A stretch of 64,000 bases of DNA from Epiperipatus broadwayi (Eukaryota > Onychophora > Udeonychophora > Euonychophora > Peripatidae): contig JAQFVV010006450.1 in NCBI GenBank assembly GCA_028023455.1, positions 1,031,501 through 1,095,500 on the forward strand. Reading direction: 5' to 3'. The translations under genes and the position numbers were made by a program. The first letter of the stretch is position 1. Every line of letters begins with the position of its first letter. This document shows positions 21,366 to 34,839 of this stretch, in pieces. Below the pieces are notes generated by a model, which saw only the letters and a list, made by a program, of their open reading frames with translations, had not been told where the DNA came from and did not search any database.

Positions 21366-22451
21366 AATAAATCAGTTAAATTTTAATCTTTTTAACTTTC
21401 TTGCTACTAACCACTCAGCAATTTGCATATATTTAAGGAAACGTCCATCATCAGTTGCCTTGGGAACGGTAATTATCTGTGCAAATATAACCAACTCAAG
21501 AATTACTACTACCATTGCAACTGACTTGTTAATAATTTGTGAATATTGATACTGCTGTCATGATCAGAGAATCTGCTTCCATTCCCCAGACCTGAATCCA
21601 ATTCTGAATGAAAGTAGAAAGTAGCTGAGAATTTTAAAGCAAGCTTATGACTTTTTTTCTTAAGTAATTAACTAAAGAGAACCTGCTTCCATTCATTATT
21701 GGAAAATAAGTGAATATCTGGCTGTTATTACTTAGTGTATAAGTTGTGGTGGAGGAGGAGGGGCTACAAAAATGATTTTATTCTCCTCTCCACAATGTTA
21801 TATATAGCCTTCCAAATACTGTATTTCATTACTCCTTTTTGAAATAATGTAAAGAGACTTCGGTTTTGAAGTAGGCTACTTAAGGATATTTTAGCATTTA
21901 ACTTTCTATATTTATTGTTTCTTAAAAGTGATGTCTATTTACTACTTTATGATATATAAAATGATTTGTATTATGGAATGCAGTAATAATTCTACGTGTC
22001 AGTATATTATGAGATTCTGTGCCAGATTTATAATCTGCATCCTATAAATAAAAAAATCTCATTTTTTTTTTTTTCTGGAAAATAACTAAAACAGCATTTT
22101 AAAATTGTATATTCATTGCTAATAACTAAAAGTAAATGAATTAAGGAAACATAAGTAAGCTATATTTTATTTTAATAAAATCTAATAGTATGATAAATAA
22201 ATAATGATTTAATAAAAACTTTACAAGGAAATCACTGGTATAGCTTTAAATTATGGAATAGTTTTTGCAAATAATTTTCATAAAGCTATGCAGAAAGTGA
22301 ATTCAAGTCTTTCAGTGGATTATTTAAAATCTGTTCAGCTGGATTGGCAGCCAGTTGTAAATACAATAGGCAAGTGCTTCATTGCATAATAATGCTTTTA
22401 CAATTCCATAAATACCCATAAATTAAAACTGTCTAATTGACTAAGAATCAT

Positions 22452-22500
22452 GGGTGCTAATTTAGTACGTGATCTCCGCCATTTTGAATTTCTAAAAAAA
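22452..22500 (+). repeat. MITE end fragment (same family as 36406-37135)
   Basis: GGGTGCTAATTTAGTACGTG followed by CGCCATTTTGAATTTC matches the terminal inverted repeat of the 36.4-37.1 kb element (GGGTGCTGATCTAGTATGCG, CCTTTTGAATTTT). Confidence 0.6.
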
Positions 22501-24139
22501 TAAAGGAATAACTTTCACCACCACCCCCATATACACATACACAGCATTTTAATAGTAGTGTGGGTTGTCAAATTTTTGCTTAGTTAACTGATTTTTTTTT
22601 TAAAAAATCTTACATGCTATAGATGAATTTTTTTATCAGGTTATAGATAACTTTCTGCAAACTTTAATGGGGTAAAAAAAGTCATGGATTTATAGTTGTA
22701 TTTTTTTAACCCTAATTTTAGTGAAGGATATTTTTAAAAAATTATATATATATTGAAAAAAAAAGATATCAAATAATGTAGCATATTTAATGGATTTAGA
22801 TATGTATAAGTTCAATTTTTCATATTTTTTATTCTTTAATTATTTTTTATTCTTATTAAATAATCACGTTTATTAATTATATTGTAAATATTAGCTTGTA
22901 AAAGAAATAGGCCAAATAATAATATGAATAATATATTTATATTTTATTTCAATGTATATATGTATGTGTGAATGCGTATATATATATATAAGTTAATCAA
23001 ATTCAGATACTATTTTATTTTTGGTTGTTTTTTTTTTTATATCAATGTTATTATTAAAATGCAGTAAATATTTGAAACAAAGTTCTATCTAGAACATTTT
23101 TCTGCTGATTGTTTGAAGATTTCCATTTTCATTATAAAAAAACTGATATCAGTAATGACTTATAGTTACTTCTTTACATTATTATTTTCATAAATAGATG
23201 TAGATTAATCTTAAATCATTAAAAATATTCTAATTTTGAAATTAAGATACCCAAATTAGAAAGTTTAAAAGGCTTTAAATTTTTTATTTTTCATCATTAT
23301 ATTTTATTAGTTTTATTGGTTTTTAATGCTTTAATAGTTCTATGACATATTTAATATTTTTTGTGTGTGATGTATTATGAAGTTATTTTGAAAATTGCAT
23401 CTTTGACATATATATAAAAAAATTTAATATGGTATTGATAGAAATAATATTGTCAAATGTAAACTTTTTAAAAAATATTTGCTATATTTGTTGTTGTTTT
23501 TTTTAAAAAAAAAAAAAATGTTTAATTGCCTAATCTTATAGAATATAGCAGAAATGAGCAAAATGGGGGGGGGGGGTATTAAATAAGTTGATTTGTTTTA
23601 ACAAGAAAATTAAAATTAATAGTTTTAATACTGTTATTTAATATTTATACATAACATAACAAAGGGGAAAACTAATTGATAAATGTTTATTTCTTTGATT
23701 TCTGTTCCTTAAAGATAGTTTATAGATATGCAAATAAATATATTTTTTAATTACTTCTGTGTTGTTGTTGAAGATGAATTTAATGTATTTGAAACATCTG
23801 TAAATATATATTCATTACTACAGATTTTAATTTGTTTAAGTTTTCAACATTACATAATGAGTGTATTTTTAAAAATACAAAAGGTTTACCAAAGAAGGTA
23901 AGTGATATATGTAATTGGATTACTACTACATGTGCCCTTAATTTGTCAAAAACATTACTCCAGAAAAGCTAAAGAAACAAGAGTTCCAAATTAATGGTAT
24001 TACATTTGTATTTTAAATCCTGTGTTACCATTTCATATTATGCAGATTGTTTGTACTAGAATAAGAAAACAAGTTGAACGATTATTTTTTTAAGATGTCA
24101 AAAAACATATTAGTATTAGATGTGACTGGTTTAGCGTAA

Positions 24140-24205
24140 ATGAAGAACTTTTAGTTTCCCAGTCCAAGCCTTTACCACTGCGCTAATCCACATAGGAAAT
24201 TTGAA
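24140..24205 (-). repeat. tRNA-like SINE fragment
   Basis: On the minus strand GGATTAGCGCAGTGGTAAAG is a good tRNA-type A box region. No clear B box follows. It is probably a SINE 5' fragment. Confidence 0.4.
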
Positions 24206-27200
24206 TAATAAATTTTAAATACATATTTCTTCTATTTTTTTTTTTTGTCTTAACTTTCTGTATATATATAAATAAGTTTAATGAAAAGTTTTATTTACTT
24301 TTAAACATTTTATTTTTTATTTATAAACATATATATAAACACATATTTTTACTTAAACTGTCCAACAACTAACTCACATTATTCAATTTAAAATAATATT
24401 GAGAGACAGTAAAGTTTTTTAATTTTTTTCTTATTTTTTTATTTATTCTTTGATGATTTTCAGTTAGTAAATAAATAATAATTCAATAAATTTAAAGAAC
24501 TTGCATTTTTATATATAGCTATGATGACCATGTATCCTCTATTTAAAAGGGCAGTCCTTTATTTTGTGAACAATATGTGGACCAATAGAAAAACAAAAAT
24601 TGGATCACTGAAAGCATGCATTACCCGAAATGCAACTCTGACAAAATTATATAAAATTTTATTAATTTTTAAAATATAAACTTGGTGTATTAAAAGAAAG
24701 GTTTATTCTTGTGAAAAATATCACAATTATTTTCTATGTAATATTTCATAATAAATGTTGTTTTTTAGTTTTAGTGAAACTAATAAATGCAGTCTGCTTT
24801 TTTATTATTATGAAAGAAAATTTCTGATATTTTTTCTTTATTTCCCCTAAAAATATATAGTTATTGTACATACACTGAATACAGTCTGAAAAAAAACCCC
24901 ACTGTGATATGGAAATAGAATTTTTTTTATATAGTTAATCTATCTACTCTTTCCAGTCTTGCTATCTTTTACTTTTCAAATTTACATGTCTTTTTCCTTT
25001 TCAACATAATGTCTAAGTTTTTGTTATTTATACTCACAATTGCCCTTTTAAACAGACACCATTCTTCATAATTCTTTTATGTTTTAATACAGTATTTGCC
25101 CAATGGTAATTTTTTCTTCTATTTTTATGTCTCTGTCAATATTTTTTTTCTACCTTTTTTTTTAAAAAAAAAAGTTCAATTTTAGTTATCATTTTCCTTT
25201 TCTTCCAAGTGCTGTAATAGAAAGGTGGAACAAAAGATAGAGGCTTTGATCAAAGTTTATTTTGTTAAATGACTTCATTAGTGATTAACCATCTGTAATT
25301 TTCTTTCAATCTCACTACATTTATGCCACCTAGTGCAAACTTTAGTAATCAGTAGATAGCAGATGATAGCGATTAATAAAATTGGAAGAAAATTGCTAAT
25401 AGATATCAAAATGTGTAAGTAAAGATTATATGAAATATTTTGGAGGTCTTGTGTATATCCTATTGATTAACCATCTCGGGGTTTTTTTCTTTTAATGGCC
25501 AATTTTCTGCTTCATATAAAATAAACCAAGCAGAATTGTTACTAAGTTTGTTATTTTTTAACATCTTATTTTAATCAGCCATAATTTTTTATTTTTTAAA
25601 AGATGTTTAATTATTTCAATATTCTAATTTTTAATTGTCATTCCATCATCAGTCACCTATTTAAAAAGTCATCTGCTTAGTAAGTTCATTTTCCTCTACT
25701 TTATGATTACCTTGCACACAACCAGAGTTCAGTACAATTCAAGAAAACTTTAAAATGTTTTCAGTTCACAAGCAAGATTATAATTTTTTAATAGTCTGTG
25801 GTCAGCAAATGAGGCTCTACTTATTTTGAATTAGAGGGCAAAAGGATTCCAGATTGATTTGTGTGGCTCATGTTAAAGTGATTTATCTCCAACCTTAATT
25901 TATTCTTTTCATTTGTTTTGATTGTTTTAGATATATTTATTAGTTTTAGTCAAAACTACTTTAACATTATCATTGTTACCTAAAAAGAATGCACTACATC
26001 AAACAAATCTAATGCAACAAACCCTCCTTCTTACCCAGCAAACTTTATTTTTACCCAACAGCACTCTTTAATCAATTAATGAGAAGTGAACATGCTAATA
26101 TCATTAACCAGTGATTTATCAAAGTGAGGAACTTCATATGAAGAAATTGAGAAAATTGCTGGAGTCAAATTACTTATATAGTCATCTATTGAGATATTTC
26201 CTCTTTTTTTTTTAATCATGAACATCACATATATTTATTTTGATGTCATAATTCTAAAATCTAAAGATATCAGGATAATTGAAAGTTTGGTAACTTCAAA
26301 TAAATTTCAATAAGCCTTGATGTGTTTGGTCATTGTTTTCTGGTCATTGTTATCGGATTTCACATGCTTTGTGGGATTACTTTAAAAAAAAATTTCGAAT
26401 GACTAAAATCTTCAATTTTGGGAAAGTTTATTAAAATTCATGATTATTTTCACACATTAATTGTTTAATGATTATTAAAAATCAAAAGTATACATGATTA
26501 CACTTTTATTTTAGGTGTATATGTTAAAATAGAAGGGAATAAGTGCTTGTGTAATGTTATCAAAGCAAATTAAGCAGTTCTGATAAACACTGTTCAAACT
26601 GATCACTAATAAGTCATCACTGGCTGTCTCTTAGAATATATTGCAATGTTGTAAAAATTTTGATATTTTAAAGCATAATTTGGTAGATTTATCAGATACT
26701 GATATTTACACAAATGTCAATAAAAAATGAGTTGTTGGTTTTATAAAATCAATCTGCTGCTCCTAATCATTGAATGGCTAAACCATTCTTTGTTTTCATT
26801 ATGATTTTATTTTTTCAAAGTTCAAATATGATTTTTTTTAGAACCTATTTTGTTTGTAAATGCAAATTGCTATCAAATCAACTCAAATAAATTATATTCT
26901 GATATAAAATAACAATTTAATATTAAAATCAAACCTTGAAAGTTTACAAAACTCTCACCAGGGAGATTAAATCTTTTACAGCACCAAAAAATTAATTTCA
27001 TTTTCGGCTATAAAATAAATCTAACTAAATTTGTTTTCTATATGATAAAATGTTTGACACCCTTTAACAAATAATAATCATGTGGTTAGTTATTTAAGGC
27101 ATTGTAATGTGTGAACACCCAAATGATATGTTGAGCAAAACATTTATGTTATAACTGAGATATTTTAAATGAGAATCGATTTGCAAATTTTAGCTCTTAA

Positions 27201-27509
27201 GTCTGTCAGTGTACAAACAGCCTACCATCTATTAGAAGCAACAGTAGCATTACTTCTCCTATCCCCTTAATAGATTTTGGTTTTTTTAATAATAATTTCA
27301 TATTTGTCATATTTTATAAGTTTAAACTTTGTTTTAGTCCACTTAATAGAATGTAATTATTGGTTCCAGAATATACTGCTCCTTTAACTTTTTTTTAGCA
27401 TCGTCAAAATTTCCTAGCCATATCTATAGGTAATAACGAAAGCAATTTTTGAATTTTACCAACATGGCATAATGATAATTTACTATTTTATCTCATAGAC
27501 ACAATTTCT

Positions 27510-28561
27510 CAGTGGTCCATAATGTAATTTTAATGGTCCACAAAGAAATTCAGATATTATTTTAATTTGCTAAACTCATTTAATAAAATTTTTAAATAAA
27601 AAATAAAGTTCGTTTATGCTGTATTGTAAAATAGAACAAGAACATTATACTGCTAATTGATTTGTTACAAAATATTACTGTGACTTGCAAAACATCCATC
27701 TCAAAGGTATTTAATTAACTCCTACTCGTTCAGAGGGATAGAAAAATTAGCAAAATAAGAATACCAAATTCTACACAATTGACTAGGTATCAAATTTGAC
27801 TGCAGCACACACCCCTAGTAATTAGGTGAACTAAATTTCAAAAATTTTATTATGAATTTTAAAGGAAAACACATCTATAAAAATTATTAAAGAATAGAAT
27901 ACTATTCGTTATTAATCTTAAATCATTTTTGTAAATACATATTAGAAAATTACACATACAAAATGTAACAAATATGTATTTATACATTCATTCATTTTTA
28001 TGAAATAAAATGAACATTATATTAATAAAAAATAAAATAAAACATAATTCTTTAACAAATTATAAAACATATAAATACATACTCAGTTTTACTTAAATAT
28101 AACTCAGAATGAAAACAAATAATTTCAAAAACCTTATACAAAAATTATATTAATATATATTCTAATTTATTTTGTACTTTAAGTTCAATGTTACAATCAT
28201 TTAAGTATTTCTTTATATGTCTATCTAATAAATCTGTCTCCATTCACAACGACCTACTTGTGTGAAAAAAATGTTCTCTACTGTAACAGTTATTAAAAAC
28301 AAGTATCGCTTTCGGTTTGAAATAGAAGCTCCGTTACGTGTTGTGGTGACATCACTGGAGCTAAGGATTAGTAAAATAATTTTAAACCAAGAGTAGTAAA
28401 TGTTGCACTAATTTTTAATATATATTACTATTATTTATTATTATTTTTGTGTTAAAATTAAAATTATAAATATATGTGTATCATATTCAATGCTCATATT
28501 AATTTGTACCTTTAAAAATTATATTCGTGGTCTGCAATATCTAAAAGGTTGCCGACCGCTG
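27510..28561. mobile_element. Possible hAT non-autonomous element
   Basis: The left edge CAGTGGTCCATAATG and the reverse complement of the right edge, CAGCGGTCGGCAACC, look like hAT ends, with a shared subterminal GGTCCAC / AGACCAC word. No matching 8 bp target duplication is visible (CAATTTCT versus AAATAGAC), and no transposase is recognised inside. The right end is the more convincing. Confidence 0.35.
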
Positions 28562-28569
28562 AAATAGAC

Positions 28570-29055
28570 AGTAGTTGAAAAATATATGAATAGTTTGTGC
28601 AGAATTTTGTCTTGTGGAAGCAGTTTTGAAGTTAACAATATGTTTAATGTGGAATCATATTGCTGTTGCCATGACAGTAGTGTAATGTTTTTAATAATAG
28701 CATATACAACATTTTAGTTTCATATCCCAAATGAATTATGCAATACAGAAATTTGATATTAATAATATTAATATTAAAATATATCAGTAAGATAAAGGTA
28801 AGTAATATTTCTATCTGATTTTTTGTTCATAATGTGTACATATTTGCAATATTAAAGTGACTATAGTTTCGGAATCAATAAATCTATCAATAAATATTGT
28901 CATTATTGATTCTTTATTGACAATTTGGATCTGTGATTTTATTGATTAAAAAAAAAAAAATGATACTAACAACAGGAAGACCAAAGTGATGAATTACAAA
29001 TTTAAACATGAAAATTAAAATCTATTTGGCATTTCAGTACTAACTCTTATAATGC
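28570..29055. other. AT-rich spacer, no gene seen
   Basis: No recognised feature. Confidence 0.5.
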
Positions 29056-29059
29056 AAAT

Positions 29060-29155
29060 ACCTTGATTAAGGTGGGTTGTGTGAAAGTCTGAGTTCAAAC
29101 CCTGCATATATTACATATATAAATGCAGGTTTAAGCCTGTACAATGTATTAAAAT
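29060..29155 (+). mobile_element. tRNA-related SINE S2, copy 1
   Basis: GAAAGTCTGAGTTCAAACCC contains a B box-like GAGTTCAAACC. It is followed by GCATATATTACATATATAAA and TGCAGGTTTAAGCCTGTACA, the same order as the reverse complement of 56060-56190. Confidence 0.6.
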
Positions 29156-29159
29156 GTAT

Positions 29160-31089
29160 AAAGTAAATTATTTTAGTGACCATGTCTTTTTCTTTTTTCT
29201 CATAATAAAAGAAAAATGTATTAATGTACTCTAATAGTTTATTTAAAACTCAAAAGATGCACGAAATGTTGTTAAATCATTTGAAAGCAATGATTTTATG
29301 TAAAATATTTTGTTCTGTTAGTATTGATTATGCTGTAAATATATAAACTTCTTTAAATACTTTATTCATAATAAAAAGGTTACGAAGAAAAATATAGCAA
29401 CATTTAATTGGTAATGTGACCATTTTTGCGATAGAAGTAACTATGTTGATATGTATTATTAAGTGAATATGACAAGCTATTGTTATATAATTTAGATTTT
29501 GAAGGTCAATTTGTAGAAAGATCTCTTTTAATGCTGATTAGAATTTTTAATCATATCTGGAAATGTCACTGCGTCAAAACTGTCTATCAAAATATTAATA
29601 TCAATAAAGAAATCTTTATTAATCAATTTGCTTAATAATCATAATAAAAATATTATAAAAGATTTTGTAAAATAAAAAAGGTATAACTTAATTTTTAAAT
29701 AAACTAATTTATAATTACTCTTTTATAAATAAATATTTAATTATTTAAATAAATTGTTGTCCCTCTCACTATGTGTCGCTGCACTGCATTCCACAACTAT
29801 GCTAGCCCATTCGGAATCTTGAACAAAAAACTGTGATAGTTTATTTACATTAGCATATGGCGTTTGAGCACCAGAAGTAAGGAGCCATTAGCTCTCAAGT
29901 TCTGTAACTATATTCTATATTTAAAATGTTTAATCAGTTTTTTAAATTGTTTGTTTAACATAAAATGTGGAAAATTCTGTTAACTGTGCATCAGAAATTA
30001 TTCCGAAAAGAAATATAGCAACTGAAAGCCGTCTGTTCAATGACTGCAATTGGAACTTAATTCTATTTCCTTCATTTTTATAAAAATAGAATATTATTTA
30101 TAAAAATCGTTAACTTTACAAAAGAAGAAAGAGATAAAGAAATCGACAATTAATTTAAAAATAGGTTGTTGTTTTTTAAAGGGGAGTAGGAACTTTGAAA
30201 AAAAACTTTTGAAAGGTTATCATGTTTACTTAATCCACTTAGAGATAAGACGAAGCCATGCACAATAAAATCAACTTTTGTGTGTCATAAAGAACTTTTT
30301 AAACATTGGTCAGGCTTTGTTATCTCAGTGTACTCATTCCATTAGCTTTTGATATATTTTTAAAGAATTAACTGTTCGGTATTTACGTGCTTTACCACTT
30401 GAAGGATTTCTGTTTGCATATTCAGGATGTTTGTTCATTTTCTTTTCTCAAGAATAAAATAAACTTTCCATTGGGCAAAGCAATTTAACGAGTTAAAATG
30501 ATTGTATCTACATATATATAATAAAAAATAAAGTTAGTGTAGTTTGAAAATTCAATCGCGATCTCTTCATATTTTTTACACATAGTGAATAGTATCTATA
30601 TACACTATTTATTAACCAAGTTAAGACAAGTTTAACCATATACTTGTGCAGGAAACGCAAAACAAACTATCTACTATATATAATTAGGAAGAGAGAAAAA
30701 AATCTCATAGCTAGTCGTGTCCAGTGTGTTTGGTGGAATGGTAGAGTGACACTCTCTGGGTTCAAAATGCACAAATTATCACTCAGCTGTGCTCAAAACA
30801 TTTTATGGACTCCATCGTGAATTAACCTGCCATGCCTATCTTCTGAATTCAATCCTGGATTAAGTTAAAAGATTTTATTTGTGTAACTGAAGATTTTTTT
30901 CAAGAACGTCCATCATTTTGTCAAGGAGACTATTCAAAGTAATCTAATGTTGGTTCATAAACATATATCAACCTATAGGTTATAGATCTCAAGATAATGA
31001 GAATTAATCTAATGAGCTTCAAAAATGAAAAAAACAAACATAATTGCAATTCAGTGCAAAACTTATGCCCTGTTCTCTTTATCAAAGTT
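29160..31089. other. AT-rich spacer, minor repeat words
   Basis: Shares TTTGAGCACCAGAAGT at about 29868 with 14994. A tRNA-like segment is listed at 30725-30770. Nothing else recognised. Confidence 0.45.
30725..30770 (+). repeat. tRNA-like SINE fragment
   Basis: TTTGGTGGAATGGTAGAGTG resembles an A box and CTGGGTTCAAAATGC a decayed B box only 17 bp later. The spacing is shorter than in a tRNA, so this is at best a degraded SINE. Confidence 0.35.
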
Positions 31090-31111
31090 AATAAATAACA
31101 TCGTGTTTTTT

Positions 31112-31207
31112 TTTTTTTTAAGTGTCATAGCATCTGCCGGGATGCGAACCTGCAACCCGGGAAACTGCAAGGCAGTCGCGCTGACCTCTCGACCACCAAT
31201 GCAAGAC
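31112..31207 (-). mobile_element. tRNA-derived SINE S1, copy 2
   Basis: On the minus strand: A box TGGTCGAGAGG, B box GGTTCGCATCC, then CGGCAGATGCTATGACACTT and a poly(A) (poly(T) at 31106-31119 on the plus strand). Direct repeats ATAAATAACATCGT (31091-31104) and ATAAATAACATTGTT (31208-31222) flank it and form a clear target duplication. An open plus-strand frame across this region is a shadow. Confidence 0.85.
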
Positions 31208-31222
31208 ATAAATAACATTGTT

Positions 31223-31859
31223 AATGCTTAAAATGGCTTGATTTTACTTTATAATATTTCAAATGTTTCAAAGTAAAATAAAGAAAGTGCATGCTCAACA
31301 AATATAAATATGTCAGGCTTGCAAGTAGGCATTAGCACCATAAATTATTTTTAAAAAAGCATGCTTAGAGCTGTGAATATATAATAAACTCATGTAAGTA
31401 ATGATAATATAGGAATATATTTAAAGAACTTTATGATACAACAATAATAGTTATAATACACTATATTATGTTCATTACTTTATATAGGGAATTCAATTCC
31501 ATATCTTAAATTCAAAGTCAGACAGAAATGAATATCTTATTAAATGGCATTAGATTGTCACTGAATCTCCTGTGTCATTGGTTATCTTTAAAAATGGTGA
31601 TGGGGTACCATGTGAACAATGACATTTTCATCCTTTAATTACTGATGTTATCCGTTTTAATTTTATCTTTTATTTTTTGATTTTTTTTTTAAAAAAATTT
31701 AACTTTTGTCTTGACCTTTTTTTTTTTTTTTTTGGAGTTAATAATTATAAATGCTTCTTTCACAAAACAAAAATTATAAAGTACTATTAATTAAATTCTT
31801 AAACATATTTTTGGTACAAAGCAGTCTTTTTAAAAGGCAAATGTTAGAATAATAAGTTA
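31223..31859. other. AT-rich spacer, no gene seen
   Basis: Homopolymer tracts at 31681-31698 and 31719-31733 only. Confidence 0.5.
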
Positions 31860-31865
31860 GACTAA

Positions 31866-32040
31866 TAAGAGTGCCAAACTCCCCATATAGTGGTGTCACC
31901 AAGTGCAAGCCTTCATAATTAATGAATGCAGGAAGGATTGATTTATGACGGCTTTCACCTCGTGCACTACTGCATGGAGAGTTTGATATTCTTATTAACA
32001 GTATGTGTAAGCATATGAAATGGTGATCATGTGATGTTTT
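31866..32040. mobile_element. Foldback repeat family B, copy B4 (core deleted)
   Basis: Contains CCAAACTCCCCATATAGTGG on the left and CTACTGCATGGAGAGTTTG on the right as inverted repeats, and the outer terminus AATGGTGATCATGTGATGTT at 32020-32039. The hammerhead is missing. Confidence 0.65.
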
Positions 32041-33104
32041 GAGGATTGACTATATTAGTCTGTAAAATATGCACACAGAAATAAATTTAAATTTACTTGT
32101 GCATGATCTAAACCAAAGGTTCCTCAAAATGTGGATTGTAACCCATATGGGATTACATAACTAAATTTGGCATCACAGAAATTTTAGGAAAACTAAAAAA
32201 AAAAATTGAATATGCAACGACTCAAAATTAATTCAAAACTAGTTTGGCAACATTACATAGTATGTATATAAATTTAAGATAATGAAAGAGCATTTACACC
32301 AACTGATTGGTCACCATGCCCCCACTGTTTGGTGTAGCATTCTGCTGTTTCTCTTCTGCACAGTTGAGACTATTACATGTACTGGATTATATTGTTTTAT
32401 TGTAAAATTGTTCTATTGTTATTCCTTGACAAGGAAGTGTAAAATTAATAGGCCCTTTCAACTTTTCACCTATATGAAATGCTTTCTTTTACGAGTTACG
32501 TGTTGTAAACAGAAACAATAATCAGAGAAGGTTAAAAATCCACTCTTTACAAACAATTTTAATTTCATAAATTGAAGCTAGTAATTATTCCAAGAAAGAT
32601 TAATTTGTGTGTGAATTTTATAGTTAAATATGGTTTTTATATTATTTTAAAAGTAAAAAATTTATATTTCTAATTATGTAAGTATTTTTTCATTTTTTGT
32701 TTAACTTATATTAAGTTTCCAAACACAAATAATAATCAAAAATGTTTCAAGTGAAATAATACCTTAATCAATTGCAAGGATGTTTTTTTTTTCGAAATTA
32801 AATTTATTTTTTTAAAGGGGTCCTTAGGCCAACTTTAAAGAACTTAATTTTTACATATTCAAAGAATTTTAAATTCTTGAAATTTTCTAAGGTAAAATGA
32901 ATGTAGTTTTGAAAAACTCTAATAATTATGATGTTTATATATATCTGTTTGTTTTTATTTTTAATTATGCTGTTTATATTTCAAGGAAAAATACTTTTTT
33001 TTGTTATGGTAATTTAAGCAGAAAGGATAAAAATTGTGATGATACTGCAGTAGATTTCTCACGAGCAGGTTGTAGTACTTAGAAAATGGGATTTAACAAA
33101 AAAA

Positions 33105-34830
33105 AGAAAATATGTCGATTTGTTTTTGGCAGTTGGATTTTTTTATGTTAATCATAATGATATGGAACAACCTATTTGCTTAATTTTGTAATGAAGTTTT
33201 GGCTTCTGAATACATGAAACCATTCAAACTAAAGCGACATCTTAGTTTATTAGTACCATGCATGCAACATACTGCAATAAACCAAAAGAATACTTGGAAC
33301 AACTTCTAAAATCCTCATATACAGAAAAAGAATGTTTTGAGAAACTTGATTCTGTCAATAAAAGGTATTTATTTGCATCTTACGAAATTTCTTATTTAAT
33401 TGCAAAAAATATAAATTCCTATAGGATATGAGGTTTTATGTTGCCTACTGCAATAAAAAGTCAGAAATAGTTAATAGAAAAAAATATGGAGATAAAATTC
33501 ATAATATTTCTTTAGCGAATGATATTGTTTTCAAAAGATATTCTGAAATTAATAATGACCAATTGCAACATCTTAATACTAGGTTTAAAAACAGGCCAAA
33601 ATTTGCAATTCGCTTGGATGAAACAACTGATATTTTTAACTTGGCACAATTATTACTTTATGTAAGATATGCATATAAAGAAAGTAAATATGAATAATTA
33701 TTGTTTTGTCATTCTTTGGGAGTTTACACAAGACAGGAAGACATTTATCTTAAAGTTGATGAATTTTTCACAAATGAGGGTTTACAATGGAGTAGTTGTG
33801 TTGATATTTGTACAGATAGATAGTTTTGGGGCAATGATAGGTGAAAATATTGGATTTGTATCAAAAGTTAAAGCTGATGGCAATGAAGATATCAGTTTTA
33901 TTTACTGCACAATTCATTAGGATACACTTGTAGCCAAAAAAATATCACAGATTTAAATGCTGTGTTTTATGATGTCATCAAAATAATTAATTTCTTAAAA
34001 AGTCAAGTTCTTAATAGTCATCTATTTTTAAGTCTTTGCAAGAATATGAATTCCGATTATTAAATCTTATTGCTACATGCAGATGTATGGTGCCTCTCAA
34101 GAGGTTGAAGTTTATACAGATTATTACAGTTAAAAGTTAAAGTTGTTAGAGCAGAAATCCAATTTTTTTACAATGAATTATGGCTTTTAAAAGTATATTA
34201 TTTGTCAGAAAAAATTTGAAAATATGGATAACTTAAACATGTCACTTCAAGGAAACAATTGTAACATATTTGTATTAAAATATAAAATTAAAAGTCTTGT
34301 TTAAAAAATAAACATATGGAAAAATAGAATAAAAAATGGATCTTTAGAAATGTTTACATCAATAAAAGTTTTTATAATTGAACTGAAAACAACCTTTCCA
34401 AAGATTTAATTAAGGTTATAATTGATAAATTGAAGTGTCTGGAGACACAATTTCAAAAATAGTTTCCTTCAAATTATGATGTTGAAAAAAAAAATTGGGT
34501 TCATAAACCTTACTCAATTGAAGTGATTAATGTCAGTCATGTATCATCAAACACTTAAGAAGAATTTGCTGATTTATCAAGTGACAGGTTTAAAACTTGA
34601 GTTTTTTAAAAAAGTGTTAAATGAATTTTCGCTTCGAATTAGGACAGAATTTCCAACAGTTTCTGAAATTGCCCTAAACATACTTCTACCATTTTGTACT
34701 TTGCATTTATATGAAGCAGCATTTTTAGCATTACATTTATAAAATAAAAAATCAATCAACCTTGTAAAACATTGAACAAGCTCTATGTCCTACAGTATCA
34801 AATATTCATCCAAGATTTTTTTTATGTAAA
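33105..34830 (+). pseudogene. hAT transposase relic, ZBED5/SCAND3-like
   Basis: Pieces in order: a BED zinc-finger-like segment (EQPICLICNEVLASEYMKPF with a later KRHL) near 33160-33235; KPKEYLEQLLKSS and SYEISYLIAKN; the best open piece at 33428-33697 with LANDIVFKRYSEINND and KFAIRLDETTDIFNLAQLLL, the segment that holds the first catalytic Asp (LDETTD) in hAT enzymes; a second Asp region that is damaged (33780-33840); and at 34530-34742 EFSLRIRTEFPTVSEIALNI and LHLYEAAFLAL, the C-terminal dimerisation region. Many stops and frameshifts separate them. The family assignment comes from the order and motifs. It cannot make an enzyme. Confidence 0.8.
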
Positions 34831-34839
34831 AGTAAACAA

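Larger units (their letters stand above)
21370..27509. other. Long AT-rich stretch, almost featureless
   Basis: I see no gene or complete element. Small items: a MITE-end fragment at 22452-22500, (TA)n at 22978-22990, T-run/A-run at 23491-23518, a G run at 23565-23577, a tRNA-like A box on the minus strand near 24160-24200, and possible family B words (GCCACCTAGTGCAAAC) at 25325-25340. Confidence 0.5.

Noticed and set aside
27510-28561. Firm call of a complete hAT element
   Set aside because: The ends look right but the flanking 8 bp do not match, so it is listed only as possible.
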